A DNA stretch of 59,461 nucleotides from Solimonas marina (GTDB lineage: Bacteria > Pseudomonadota > Gammaproteobacteria > Nevskiales > Nevskiaceae), in NCBI RefSeq assembly GCF_012241385.1, contig NZ_JAAVXB010000018.1:1-59461 (forward strand), read 5' to 3'. Shown piece by piece: positions 1-7,433 of the stretch; the first letter of the stretch is position 1, and each line of letters starts with the position of its first letter. The notes below the pieces were generated by a model that was not told the DNA's origin, made no database searches, and was given only the letters and a program-made list of their open reading frames with translations. Made by a program: the position numbers and the translations under genes.

Positions 1-153
1 GCTCGGGGTTCGAGGCTGATCCCGCAAGAGCTGTGCAAGCTGGATCTTGCTCGCGAGTGGATCTGTGAATGGTCCGGTCAGATCATCACGCGATTTACCG
101 GGCCGGTGCCGTCGTCGGGCGGCTCGGTGATTGCGGACGCTTTGGGACATTAA
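1..153 (+). CDS. C-terminal end of an unrecognised protein (cut by window edge)
   Basis: Frame 1 is open from the first base to a TAA and gives the last 50 residues of a protein, including LIPQELCKLDLAREWICEW and ending ADALGH. The codons look normal for a GC-rich genome. A hairpin follows the stop directly. I do not recognise the family. Its position beside a ParB-like gene and an integrase suggests cargo or structural gene of an integrated element. The start lies outside the window. Confidence 0.5.
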   Translation, partial: ARGSRLIPQELCKLDLAREWICEWSGQIITRFTGPVPSSGGSVIADALGH

Positions 154-179
154 ACCCGCCCCCAGACCGGCGGGCGGGT
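154..179. terminator. GC-rich hairpin between convergent genes
   Basis: ACCCGCC (154-160) pairs with GGCGGGT (173-179). The hairpin starts one base after the stop of the left gene and lies just beyond the stop of the opposite-strand small gene, so it can serve both as a bidirectional terminator. There is no clear T tract. Confidence 0.5.
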
Positions 180-192
180 CCCTACCACGGGA

Positions 193-330
193 CTACTCGC
201 CGTTGCTTTCGCAGTTCATTGGGATTCCTAACGTTCCTGGGTAGCTCGTTTGAATCTGAGCGAGTCCCCAGGCGGTTGCGAGGATTCCGCATACGATGAT
301 CGTCGTTACAAGGAAGGTTTCGCGGATCAT
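193..330 (-). CDS. small single-pass membrane protein
   Basis: This 45-aa frame starts with ATG one base beyond the stop of the upstream parB-like gene (TGA, C, ATG), so translational coupling is likely. Residues 6-26 (FLVTTIIVCGILATAWGLAQI region) form a hydrophobic helix; the tail holds a Cys and ends ESNGE. Small membrane proteins downstream of regulatory or partition genes are common in phages and integrative elements, but I cannot name this one. The coupling and the clean hydrophobic segment are the support; there is no recognised family. Confidence 0.5.
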   Translation of the reverse strand: MIRETFLVTTIIVCGILATAWGLAQIQTSYPGTLGIPMNCESNGE

Positions 331-331
331 G

Positions 332-1168
332 TCATTTCACCGGCTTCAGCGTCGTTAGCGTCTGTTCTAGCGCCTTTTCACTTTCGAACGCTAAAGCGAA
401 CCGCCATCCTTTCTCACCGACCGGCGTCACGTCGTAACCCGTCACGTTGATGTCGTTGTCCTTCACCCACTGCATGAGTAGCGCCGCAAGCCGGTTCTTC
501 TGTTGCAGCTCCGGCAGCTGTAATTGTTCTTCCGGTTTTGTCGTCGTGGTCGTCGTCGTGACCGTCTGCGGTTTGTGCTTCTCCGGGTTCAGATACTTCG
601 ACGCTTTCAGGTACACCGTATCGGCGTTGGCGTCCCTGTATTCCTCTAGCGCTCTGTCGAGCATTTCGCTTTCGTATTCCTCTTCCGTTTGTTCGGAGTC
701 GGTTTCGCGGCTCCATGCCTTTTTCTGCTCTGTAACACGCTTCTCGATCGCCTTGCCGATCGTGATGTATTTCGATACCCAGGCCTCTGACTTCCCCAGC
801 TCCGCCGCAAGCTGCTTTTGCTTGATCTTTCGTTCACGCACAGCCAGGTTGATGCCGGCCGCGATCTCGAATGGCAGCAGGTCTGACCGCTGCGTGTTCT
901 CGACAAGCTGCTGCATCACGACGCTGCCCTTGTCCGTGCGGATCACGCACGGCACCACGCGCAGGCCTGCGCGCTTCGCCGCCTCGGCACGGCGGTGGCC
1001 TGCGATGATCTCGTAGCCGTCCGTCGTTTTGCGCACCGCCAGCGGCTGCAGAATCCCGAACGTCTTGATGCTGACTGCCAGCTCGTCCAGGTCGTTGAGC
1101 TCGAACCTCGGGTTATCCGCGCTCGCCTTCAGTTCCGAAAGATTGATGTTCTGAAACGTGGTCTTCAT
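332..1168 (-). CDS. ParB/RepB/Spo0J-family protein
   Basis: 278 aa. The N-terminal ParB/Srx domain is clear: a DNPR start (about 18-21), the C-motif region GHRRAEAAKRAG at 57-68 and ENTQR at 90-94, which form the CTP-binding fold in this family. A helix-turn-helix follows (about 117-137, KQLAAELGKSEAWVSKYI). The middle is acidic and Thr-rich (a run of Thr near 204-210), and the C-terminus is unlike chromosomal ParB. There is no ParA next to it. A good ribosome site (AAGGAG, 8 nt before ATG) supports the start. It probably acts as a DNA-binding clamp or regulator of the integrated element rather than in chromosome segregation. Family assignment is firm; the role is inferred. Confidence 0.85.
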   Translation of the reverse strand: MKTTFQNINLSELKASADNPRFELNDLDELAVSIKTFGILQPLAVRKTTDGYEIIAGHRRAEAAKRAGLRVVPCVIRTDKGSVVMQQLVENTQRSDLLPFEIAAGINLAVRERKIKQKQLAAELGKSEAWVSKYITIGKAIEKRVTEQKKAWSRETDSEQTEEEYESEMLDRALEEYRDANADTVYLKASKYLNPEKHKPQTVTTTTTTTKPEEQLQLPELQQKNRLAALLMQWVKDNDINVTGYDVTPVGEKGWRFALAFESEKALEQTLTTLKPVK

Positions 1169-1502
1169 GGTGACTGCTCCTTTTCGTGGTAGATGAGCCC
1201 GGCCAGATCGGCCGGACCTCTTCCCCGCGAGCGGGTCTGTTCGGAAAGCGCAGCGGTCCCGTAGCGAGTCAATGACCGCCGCGAAGCGGGCGCGTAGCGA
1301 TTCGTCGGCCGGCGTGCTGTATGCCGGGCGTCGAACGGTCGTTTACTCGTGTAGGGATTCCGGGCAGACGCCCGGCCGGCGAGGCCGTAAGGGCCGCGAG
1401 CCAAGTGTGAACTGCGTCACAAACTGCGATCGGCCCGTACACGGCCGTAGGCCGGTTCATCCCTTGTTCAGGTGATAAACCCCCGAAAACACCACATGAA
1501 AC
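1169..1502. other. non-coding stretch between divergent parB-like and integrase genes
   Basis: This 334-bp region separates two divergent genes and should hold both promoters. Apart from the 1199-1215 inverted repeat it contains several short GC-rich self-complementary stretches (for example around 1360-1400, GGGCAGACGCCCGGCCGGC). Short reading frames on both strands are full of Arg and Pro and show no start signal, so I do not call a gene. No clear sigma-70 promoter was found. Confidence 0.4.
1199..1215. promoter_or_regulatory. inverted repeat upstream of the parB-like gene
   Basis: CCGGCC and GGCCGG flank AGATC, giving a perfect 6-bp inverted repeat about 31 bp upstream of the ParB-like start. 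It could be an operator or binding site of that protein. In GC-rich DNA such a short palindrome can also arise by chance. Confidence 0.25.
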
Positions 1503-2408
1503 ATGATGTTAGACGGGACACAGCTCCCTATCCCCTTCCCTCACCCGACCACGTCTAAGACGTGGCCTGAAGCTGTAGCCCGTTGGCGCCGGGAAGGTGC
1601 CTGGAAGTCTGAAACGACCCGTGCCCTCGAGGGCCATGCCCTTGCCTGGTTGAATCCTCGCCTCGAGGATCTAGTCCTGCCGTCGATCGACGCTGATCGC
1701 GTCGACCAGCTCGTCGACGACCTGGTGTCGGCTGGTCTCAGACCTGCGACCTCGAACAGGATCCTCAGCGTCCTGCGCGCCATCCTCAATGCCGCCACGG
1801 CCTGGCGTTGGCTCGCTTACGCCCCGAAGGTCCGTCAGCTCAAGGACCGCGCAAAGCGCGTCCGCTTCCTTACCTTCAGCGAAGCGCAACGTCTCCTGAC
1901 CTTCCTGCCTGATCACCTGGCCGACCTGGCCGCCTTCAGCCTCGAAACCGGCCTTCGGCGCAGCAACGTCACCGGTTTGGCCTGGCAACAGGTCGACCAG
2001 GCCCGCCGCGTTGCCTGGATACACTCAGACCAGGCTAAAGGCCGCCGAGCGATCCCTGTGCCCCTCTCTGACGCTGCGATCGCCGTCCTGCGCCGCAACG
2101 AAGGCCGGCATGATCAATGGGTGTTCACCTACCGCGGCCGCAGGATCTATCAGACCAGTACCCGCGCCTGGCGCGATGCCCTAGAACGGGCAGGCATCGA
2201 GGATTTCAGATGGCATGACCTGCGTCACACCTGGGCAAGCTGGCATGCGCAGAACGGCACGCCGTTGCATGTATTGCAAGAACTAGGCGGCTGGCGCTCG
2301 CCGAGGATGGTCCAGAACTACGCCCATCTGTCTACCGAACACCTACACGGCTACGTCGACCGTATGCACGAGCGCGTGCGTCAACGTGCTGTGTCCGCGA
2401 AGCGCTGA
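1503..2408 (+). CDS. tyrosine-type site-specific integrase
   Basis: 301 aa, the usual size of a phage or island integrase. An N-terminal SAM-like core-binding domain (about 18-105) precedes the catalytic domain. The catalytic set is complete: Arg152 in TGLRRSN, Lys179, His238-x-x-Arg241 in HDLRH, Trp264 in the GGW position that is often His, and Tyr273 in QNYAHL. It catalyses strand exchange between element and chromosome through a 3'-phosphotyrosine intermediate. It reads towards the detached tRNA-Val end that begins 43 bp after its stop, the normal place for an integrase next to its attachment site. The start (ATGATG) has no obvious ribosome site; either ATG could be used. Confidence 0.9.
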   Translation: MMLDGTQLPIPFPHPTTSKTWPEAVARWRREGAWKSETTRALEGHALAWLNPRLEDLVLPSIDADRVDQLVDDLVSAGLRPATSNRILSVLRAILNAATAWRWLAYAPKVRQLKDRAKRVRFLTFSEAQRLLTFLPDHLADLAAFSLETGLRRSNVTGLAWQQVDQARRVAWIHSDQAKGRRAIPVPLSDAAIAVLRRNEGRHDQWVFTYRGRRIYQTSTRAWRDALERAGIEDFRWHDLRHTWASWHAQNGTPLHVLQELGGWRSPRMVQNYAHLSTEHLHGYVDRMHERVRQRAVSAKR

Positions 2409-2450
2409 ATCTCTGCATTCCGGCCGCAAAACGGGCATTTCTCGACCCAT

Positions 2451-2498
2451 ACCTTGACATGGTAGGGGTCGTTGGTTCGAATCCAATCGCGCCTACCA
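2451..2498 (+). other. attachment junction: 3' half of a tRNA-Val(GAC) gene
   Basis: The sequence resumes a tRNA at its anticodon arm: TACC-TTGACAT-GGTA gives anticodon GAC, then a variable loop, a T arm (GTTGG/CCAAT with TTCGAATC loop) and an acceptor end closing in ACCA at 2498. It closely follows bacterial tRNA-Val(GAC). There is no D arm or 5' acceptor strand upstream, so it is not a working tRNA. Integrases of this class recombine in tRNA 3' halves and leave such a copy at one junction; the intact gene should lie at the other end, left of this window. Confidence 0.8.
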
Positions 2499-2657
2499 GT
2501 TACCCTGGAACCCCCCGGCTCAGCCCGGGGGTTTCGTGTTTCTAGCGGATTCGAACCCACGACCGCTGCGGCGCTGCCGTCCCTGGCGCTACTGCATCTC
2601 CTGAATGACCCCCAGCCCGGCTATCCATGGCCGGTCGTGCTTCGCCGTGCGAAGCAC
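2483..2657. repeat. tandem repeat unit 1, beginning with tRNA-Val 3' tail
   Basis: Unit 1 of a direct repeat of about 174 bp. It begins with CCAATCGCGCCTACC, the T-arm/acceptor end of the tRNA remnant. It then holds a terminator-like hairpin, a stretch shared almost base for base with unit 2 (including an inverted T-arm-like GGATTCGAACCCACGACC), a CCGGCTAT/ATGGCCGG hairpin with one mismatch (2617-2634) and a perfect GTGCTTCGC-CGT-GCGAAGCAC hairpin (2637-2657). Confidence 0.85.
2509..2534 (+). terminator. tRNA-type intrinsic terminator in the repeat
   Basis: AACCCCCCGG and CCCGGGGGTT form a stem with a CTCAG loop, followed by TTCGTGTTT. It sits 10 bp after the tRNA end, as expected for the terminator of a tRNA gene. 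A shorter copy recurs at about 2684-2707 in repeat unit 2. Confidence 0.65.
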
Positions 2658-2845
2658 CCAATCGCGCCTACCCGTTACCCTGGAACCCCGGCTCATCCCG
2701 GGGGTTTCGTGTTTCTAGCGGATTCGAACCCACGACCGCTGCGGTGCTGCCGTCCCTGGCGCTACTGCATCCCCAAAATGAGCCCCAGTCCGGCCATCCA
2801 TGGCCGGGCGTGCTTCGCGTTGCGAAGCACCCAATCGCGCCTGCC
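2658..2845. repeat. tandem repeat unit 2, ending with third copy of tRNA tail
   Basis: Unit 2 starts with an identical CCAATCGCGCCTACC at 2658-2672 and is followed by a third, slightly changed copy (CCTGCC end) at 2831-2845. It repeats the terminator, the inverted T-arm-like segment and both hairpins: CCGGCCAT-CC-ATGGCCGG (2790-2807, perfect) and GTGCTTCGC-GTT-GCGAAGCAC (2810-2830, perfect). Differences from unit 1 are a few substitutions and small indels, so the duplication is not brand new. Confidence 0.85.
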
Positions 2846-3200
2846 AACGCGTGGTTGAGTCCGGACATCGAGGCCCGCTAATTCAGCACACGCGGAAGCC
2901 TCGACTTACTTGCTCCCTACAGGTGGATCCCCCTGAACCGGGGCTCGGCGCAATTCTTCGGCACGGATCGCCACCCCTCGAAGCTGCAAGGTCAGGCACC
3001 GCGCACGGCCGGAAGCGCGCCTCTTCTCGTCGAAACCCTTCGGCGTCTTTTTCATATCCCCATTATCCACAAGTGGGGGCATGCGCCCGCCTTGATCTGC
3101 GGATCCTCCTGTCTCTGGCACCAACGCTGGGGCGCTTGCTCAATACCCGCGGGTTGACGACCATTGCCGGGCCTCAGAACGAGAGACCCCCCTCGGCAAC
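2846..3200. other. non-coding stretch before hsdM
   Basis: About 355 bp separating the repeat array from hsdM. A minus-strand frame of 49 codons (about 2906-3055, starting MKKTPKGFDEKRR) is open but has a badly spaced ribosome site and no known match, so I leave it uncalled. One perfect 9-mer TTATCCACA (3063-3071), the DnaA-box consensus, occurs alone. The hsdM promoter must lie here, but no convincing -35/-10 pair was seen. Confidence 0.35.
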
Positions 3201-4946
3201 ATGAATCAACAAGTCCTGTCCGCCTTCATCTGGTCGGTCGCTGACCTGCTGCGCGGTGACTACAAGCAATCGGAATACGGCCGGGCGATCCTGCCATTCA
3301 CCGTGCTGCGGCGCCTGGACTGCGTGCTGGAACCCAGCAAAGCCGCGGTGCTGGCGGAGTTCGAGGCCAGGACCAAGGCCGGCCTGAACCCCGAGCCGTT
3401 CCTGGAACGCAAGAGCGGCCAACGCGGGCTGTACAACACCTCGCCGCTGGACATGAAGACGCTGATGGGCGACCAGGACCATATCCGCGAGAACCTGTAC
3501 AGCTACCTCCAGGCGTTCTCGCCGGCGGTGCGCGACATCTTTGAGCGCTTTGAATTCCACGCGCAGATCGACCGGCTGGCGAAGGCCAGGCTGCTGTATC
3601 AGGTCACCGAGAAGTTCGCTGGCATCGACCTGCACCCGGAGGCGGTCGACAACCACCAGATGGGCCTTGTCTTCGAAGAGCTGATCCGCAAGTTTGCGGA
3701 AATCTCCAACGAGACCGCCGGTGAGCATTTCACGCCGCGCGAAGTCATCCGCCTGATGGTCAACCTGATCTTCGTCGAGGACGACGACGTGCTGTCCAAG
3801 CCCGGCGTCGTGCGTACGATCTACGACCCAACAGCGGGCACCGGCGGCATGCTCAGCATCGCCGGCGAATACCTCGCCGAGCACAACCCGCAGGCGCGGC
3901 TCACCGTCTTCGGCCAGGAGCTGAACCCCGAGTCCTACGCCATCTGCAAGGCGGACATGCTGATCAAGGGTCAGGACATCACCAGCATCGCCTTCGGCAA
4001 CACGCTGTCCGAAGATGGCCACCACGGCCAGCACTTCGACTACATGCTCTCAAACCCGCCGTTCGGCGTGGAGTGGAAGAAAGTCGAAAAGGACGTCCGC
4101 AAGGAGCGCGAGCAGCAGGGCTTCAACGGCCGCTTCGGTCCCGGCCTGCCGCGCGTCTCGGACGGCTCAATGCTGTTCCTGCTGCATCTGATCAGCAAGA
4201 TGCGCCCGGCCAATGACGGCGGCAGCCGCTTCGGCATCGTCCTCAACGGCTCGCCGCTGTTCACCGGCGGTGCCGGCAGCGGCGAAAGCGAGATCCGCCG
4301 CTACGTGTTGGAGAACGATCTGCTGGAAGCGATCATCGCTCTGCCGACCGACATGTTCTACAACACTGGCATCGCCACCTACGTCTGGGTGGTCTCCAAC
4401 CGCAAGCCGGCCGCGCGCAAAGGCAAGGTGCAGCTCATCGACGCCAGCGGCTACTGGCAGAAGATGCGCAAGAGCCTGGGCAGCAAGCGCAAGGAACTGA
4501 GCGATGCGCACATCGAGCGCATCACCCGCCTGTTCGGCCAGTTCATCGAGGAAAGCGAAGATGGCAAGCCCATCAGCCGCATCTTCCGCAACGAAGACTT
4601 CGGCTACCGCACCATCACCGTCGAACGCCCGCTGAAGGACGAGCACGGCAAGCCGGTGCTCGGCAGCAAGGGCAAGCAGAAAGGCAAGCCGCAGCCGGAC
4701 AGCAGCCTGCGCGACACCGAGAACGTGCCGCTGTCCGAAGACGTGGAAACCTACTTCAAGCGCGAGGTATTGCCGCACGCCCCGGACGCCTGGATCGACC
4801 CCGACAAGACCAAGATCGGCTACGAGATTCCGTTCAACCGTCACTTCTACGTGTTCAAGCCGCCGCGCCCGCTGGCCGAGATCGATGCCGAGCTGAAGGC
4901 CTGCACCGACCGCATCAAGCAGATGATCGAGGGGCTGTCCGCGTGA
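3201..4946 (+). CDS. hsdM: type I restriction-modification methyltransferase subunit HsdM
   Basis: 581 aa. The helical HsdM N-terminal domain (about 1-150) is followed by an N6-adenine methyltransferase domain with the SAM-binding motif DPTAGTGG (about 209-216) and the catalytic NPPF (about 285-288). It transfers a methyl group from S-adenosylmethionine to adenine in the site chosen by HsdS and is needed with HsdS and HsdR for cleavage. The C-terminal 100 residues are charged and Lys-rich ([12 protein letters not shown]), typical of this HsdM subgroup. It is first in the locus; the next gene starts 91 bp later, with hsdS after that. Confidence 0.95.
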   Translation: MNQQVLSAFIWSVADLLRGDYKQSEYGRAILPFTVLRRLDCVLEPSKAAVLAEFEARTKAGLNPEPFLERKSGQRGLYNTSPLDMKTLMGDQDHIRENLYSYLQAFSPAVRDIFERFEFHAQIDRLAKARLLYQVTEKFAGIDLHPEAVDNHQMGLVFEELIRKFAEISNETAGEHFTPREVIRLMVNLIFVEDDDVLSKPGVVRTIYDPTAGTGGMLSIAGEYLAEHNPQARLTVFGQELNPESYAICKADMLIKGQDITSIAFGNTLSEDGHHGQHFDYMLSNPPFGVEWKKVEKDVRKEREQQGFNGRFGPGLPRVSDGSMLFLLHLISKMRPANDGGSRFGIVLNGSPLFTGGAGSGESEIRRYVLENDLLEAIIALPTDMFYNTGIATYVWVVSNRKPAARKGKVQLIDASGYWQKMRKSLGSKRKELSDAHIERITRLFGQFIEESEDGKPISRIFRNEDFGYRTITVERPLKDEHGKPVLGSKGKQKGKPQPDSSLRDTENVPLSEDVETYFKREVLPHAPDAWIDPDKTKIGYEIPFNRHFYVFKPPRPLAEIDAELKACTDRIKQMIEGLSA

Positions 4947-5037
4947 GGGCAACTGCGTACACTGACAGCAACAACACCCGCCACGCCTCTCCATGGAAGC
5001 GCACCAGGGCGGGTTTTCTGCTTCCGGGGGCGTATGC

Positions 5038-6027
5038 ATGACCGACATCGCCATCTATACCGCCCCCTCCGGCGCCGTCGAAGTCCAGCTGGACAAGGAC
5101 ACTGTCTGGCTGCGGCAAGAGCAGATGGCCGAACTGTTCGGGCGTGACCGCACGGTGATCGGCCGCCACATCCGCAACGCCTTTGCCGAGGGCGAGCTGG
5201 AGCGGGGTTCAGTATGTGCAAATTTTGCACATACTGCCGCAGACGGAAAAACCTATCAGGTTGAGCACTTTAGCCTCGACGTGATTATCTCCGTCGGCTA
5301 CCGCGTCAAGTCCCAGCAAGGCACCCGCTTCCGCCAGTGGGCCGCCGGCATCCTGCGCGAGCACCTCACGCGCGGCTACACACTCAACCGTCAGCGTCTC
5401 GAAGCCAATGCCCGCGAACTCGACGCCGCGCTGCACCTGGTGCGCCGCGTCGCCGCCTCGCCGGACCTCAGCGCGGACGCCGGCCGTGGGCTGGTGGACA
5501 TCGTCAGCCGCTACGCACAGACCTTCGCCCTGCTGCAACGCTATGACGAAGGCCTGCTTAGTGAGCCCGCCACGCAGAGCGGCGGCCGCCTGCCCACGCT
5601 GGCTGAAGCCCGCAGCGCGCTGACCGCACTCAAGGCCAGCCTCATCGAACGCCAGGAAGCCAGCGCCCTGTTCGCACAGGAACGCCCCGACCACGGCCTT
5701 GCCGCGCTGCTCGGCAATCTGGATCAGACCGCCTTCGGCGAGCCGGTCTACCCCAGCATCGAAGCCAAGGCCGCGCACCTGCTGTACTTCGTCATCAAGA
5801 ACCATCCCTTCGTGGACGGCAACAAACGCAGCGGCGCTTTCCTGTTCGTCGACTTCCTGCATCGCAACGGCCGGCTACTCGGTGTCAGCGGCCAGCCCGT
5901 CATCAACGACGTCGGCCTCGCCGCGCTGGCCCTGCTCGTCGCCGAATCGCCCGCCCACAACAAGGACACCATGATCCGTTTGGTCATGAACATGCTGGCG
6001 CGGCCGCAGGTCGGGGGTGCGGCATGA
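5038..6027 (+). CDS. RhuM-family / Fic-Doc domain fusion protein
   Basis: 329 aa from the ATG at 5038; an upstream in-frame ATG at 4993 is less likely because homology begins at MTDIAIYTAP. The N-terminal half (1-180) is the RhuM 'virulence protein' domain, with a helix-turn-helix-like WLRQEQMAELFGRDRTVIGRHI and the family hallmark LDVIISVGYRVKS. The C-terminal half is a Fic/Doc domain with HPFVDGNKRSG at about 256-266; the His is the catalytic base. The GNKR end resembles Doc kinases more than the HxFxxGNGR of AMP-transferring Fic enzymes. It sits between hsdM and hsdS with a 4-bp ATGA overlap to hsdS. RhuM genes are known companions of type I systems. Its target is unknown. Confidence 0.85.
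   Translation: MTDIAIYTAPSGAVEVQLDKDTVWLRQEQMAELFGRDRTVIGRHIRNAFAEGELERGSVCANFAHTAADGKTYQVEHFSLDVIISVGYRVKSQQGTRFRQWAAGILREHLTRGYTLNRQRLEANARELDAALHLVRRVAASPDLSADAGRGLVDIVSRYAQTFALLQRYDEGLLSEPATQSGGRLPTLAEARSALTALKASLIERQEASALFAQERPDHGLAALLGNLDQTAFGEPVYPSIEAKAAHLLYFVIKNHPFVDGNKRSGAFLFVDFLHRNGRLLGVSGQPVINDVGLAALALLVAESPAHNKDTMIRLVMNMLARPQVGGAA
5211..5235. repeat. perfect 25-bp palindrome inside the rhuM-fic gene
   Basis: AGTATGTGCAAA and its exact reverse complement TTTGCACATACT flank a single T. It encodes the peptide around SVCANFAHT of the RhuM domain using AT-rich codons (GTA TGT GCA AAT TTT GCA CAT ACT) unlike the GC-ending codons on both sides. It could be an internal operator, an mRNA hairpin or a recombination scar. 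Confidence 0.85.
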
Positions 6028-7433
6028 CAAATTCGTCAGCGACAAATTTGAACAGCCACGCAGCGGCTGGCCCGAAGGGCGAGGGCATGGATAGCCCGAG
6101 TAACTTTCCGCGATATTCGGAGTACAAGGACAGCGGCGTCGAGTGGCTGGGCGAGGTGCCGGCGCATTGGGCCGCCACTCGACTTCAGAGGCTGGCATCT
6201 ATCCGCTACGGAATCGGCGAGCCGCCGCAATATCGAACAGAGGGCGTTCCGCTGATTAGGGCGACGAACGTACACGCAGGTGCGATAACGGCCGAAGGAC
6301 TTGTGTTGGTCGATCCATCTGACATACCCGAGAAGCGAATTGTTTGGCTTGCCGCCGGAGACATCATCGTAGTCCGCAGCGGCGCATACACCGGAGATTC
6401 GGCAATCATCCGAGACCATCACTGCCCGTCTATTGCGGGCTTCGATATGGTCGTGAAGCCAAACGCCTGCGTGCCGCAGTTTCTCCAGTACTCACTTCTG
6501 AGCAAGTACCTCAAGGAGGACCAGATCGACCTTGAGAAGCTGCGTGCAGCGCAGCCACACCTCAACGCGGAGGAGCTGGGCTCTTGCGTCGTTATCGTTC
6601 CAACCGAAAAAGAACAAACCACCATCGCCGCCTTCCTCGACCGCGAGACCGCCAAGATCGACGCGCTGGTGGCGGAGCAAGAAAAGCTGATCGCCCTGCT
6701 CAAGGAAAAGCGTCAGGCCGTCATCTCCCACGCCGTCACCAAGGGCCTGAATCCCGATGCCCCGATGAAACCCTCCGGTGTCGAGTGGCTGGGGGATGTG
6801 CCGGCGCATTGGGAGATGCGACCTGTCGGTGCGCTAAGCAGGAGAATTTCCTACGGTTTCACAAATCCGATGCCGACCGCCGAATCCGGGCCATACATGT
6901 TGACCGCAAACGACGTCTGCGACGGATATGTGAACTATGCGGACGCTCGACACACAACAGAAGAAGCATTCGCATCGCTACTGACTGAGAAGAGCCGTCC
7001 GGAGATCGATAATATTCTTATCACCAAAGATGGAACGCTGGGACGGGTCGCACTCCACGACGGCAGCGTCGCCTGCATCAATCAGTCGGTCGCATCCATA
7101 GCTGCCGACACAGAACTGGTTACGCCAGACTTCTTGTGTGTATGCCTTCGTGGTGGCGTATACCAAGATCGAATGATCTACGAGGCGGGCGGTACTACGA
7201 TCAAGCACATCTACATTTCGCGACTCGCGAAGATGCCTATTGGGTTACCACCTATTGATGAGCAAAAGGCCGTCTGCGGTTGGCTCTCCGAGCAAATGAA
7301 TATTTTCAATGCGCTAGTTGTCGAAGCCGAGCGCGCCATCACCCTCCTCAAAGAACGCCGCTCCGCCCTAATCTCCGCCGCCGTGACGGGCCAGATCGAT
7401 GTGCGGGGGGCTGCCGAGGCCCAAGCGGCATGA
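6024..7433 (+). CDS. hsdS: type I restriction-modification specificity subunit HsdS
   Basis: 469 aa. Two target-recognition domains (about 50-190 and 265-405) each read one half of a bipartite DNA site. They are separated by matching conserved regions: SGVEWLGEVPAHW near 37-49 recurs as SGVEWLGDVPAHW near 251-263, and the long helices FLDRETAKIDALVAEQEKL (about 204) and VEAERAITLLKERRSALIS (about 430) set the half-site spacing. The start overlaps the rhuM-fic stop by 4 bp. The recognition domains are visibly richer in A and T than the conserved repeats, which fits exchange of these domains between strains. Confidence 0.95.
   Translation: MTNSSATNLNSHAAAGPKGEGMDSPSNFPRYSEYKDSGVEWLGEVPAHWAATRLQRLASIRYGIGEPPQYRTEGVPLIRATNVHAGAITAEGLVLVDPSDIPEKRIVWLAAGDIIVVRSGAYTGDSAIIRDHHCPSIAGFDMVVKPNACVPQFLQYSLLSKYLKEDQIDLEKLRAAQPHLNAEELGSCVVIVPTEKEQTTIAAFLDRETAKIDALVAEQEKLIALLKEKRQAVISHAVTKGLNPDAPMKPSGVEWLGDVPAHWEMRPVGALSRRISYGFTNPMPTAESGPYMLTANDVCDGYVNYADARHTTEEAFASLLTEKSRPEIDNILITKDGTLGRVALHDGSVACINQSVASIAADTELVTPDFLCVCLRGGVYQDRMIYEAGGTTIKHIYISRLAKMPIGLPPIDEQKAVCGWLSEQMNIFNALVVEAERAITLLKERRSALISAAVTGQIDVRGAAEAQAA

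Noticed and set aside
2483-2845. possible CRISPR-like array
   Set aside because: The repeats are ~174-bp near-identical units rather than short repeats with varied spacers, and no cas genes are present.
2472-2881. overlapping short frames in the tandem repeat
   Set aside because: They contain SNPRP-like strings produced by translating tRNA-like and hairpin sequence; they repeat with the DNA repeat and have no start signals.
3063-3071. perfect DnaA-box 9-mer TTATCCACA
   Set aside because: Only one copy, no AT-rich unwinding region or dnaA/dnaN neighbours, so not called as an origin.
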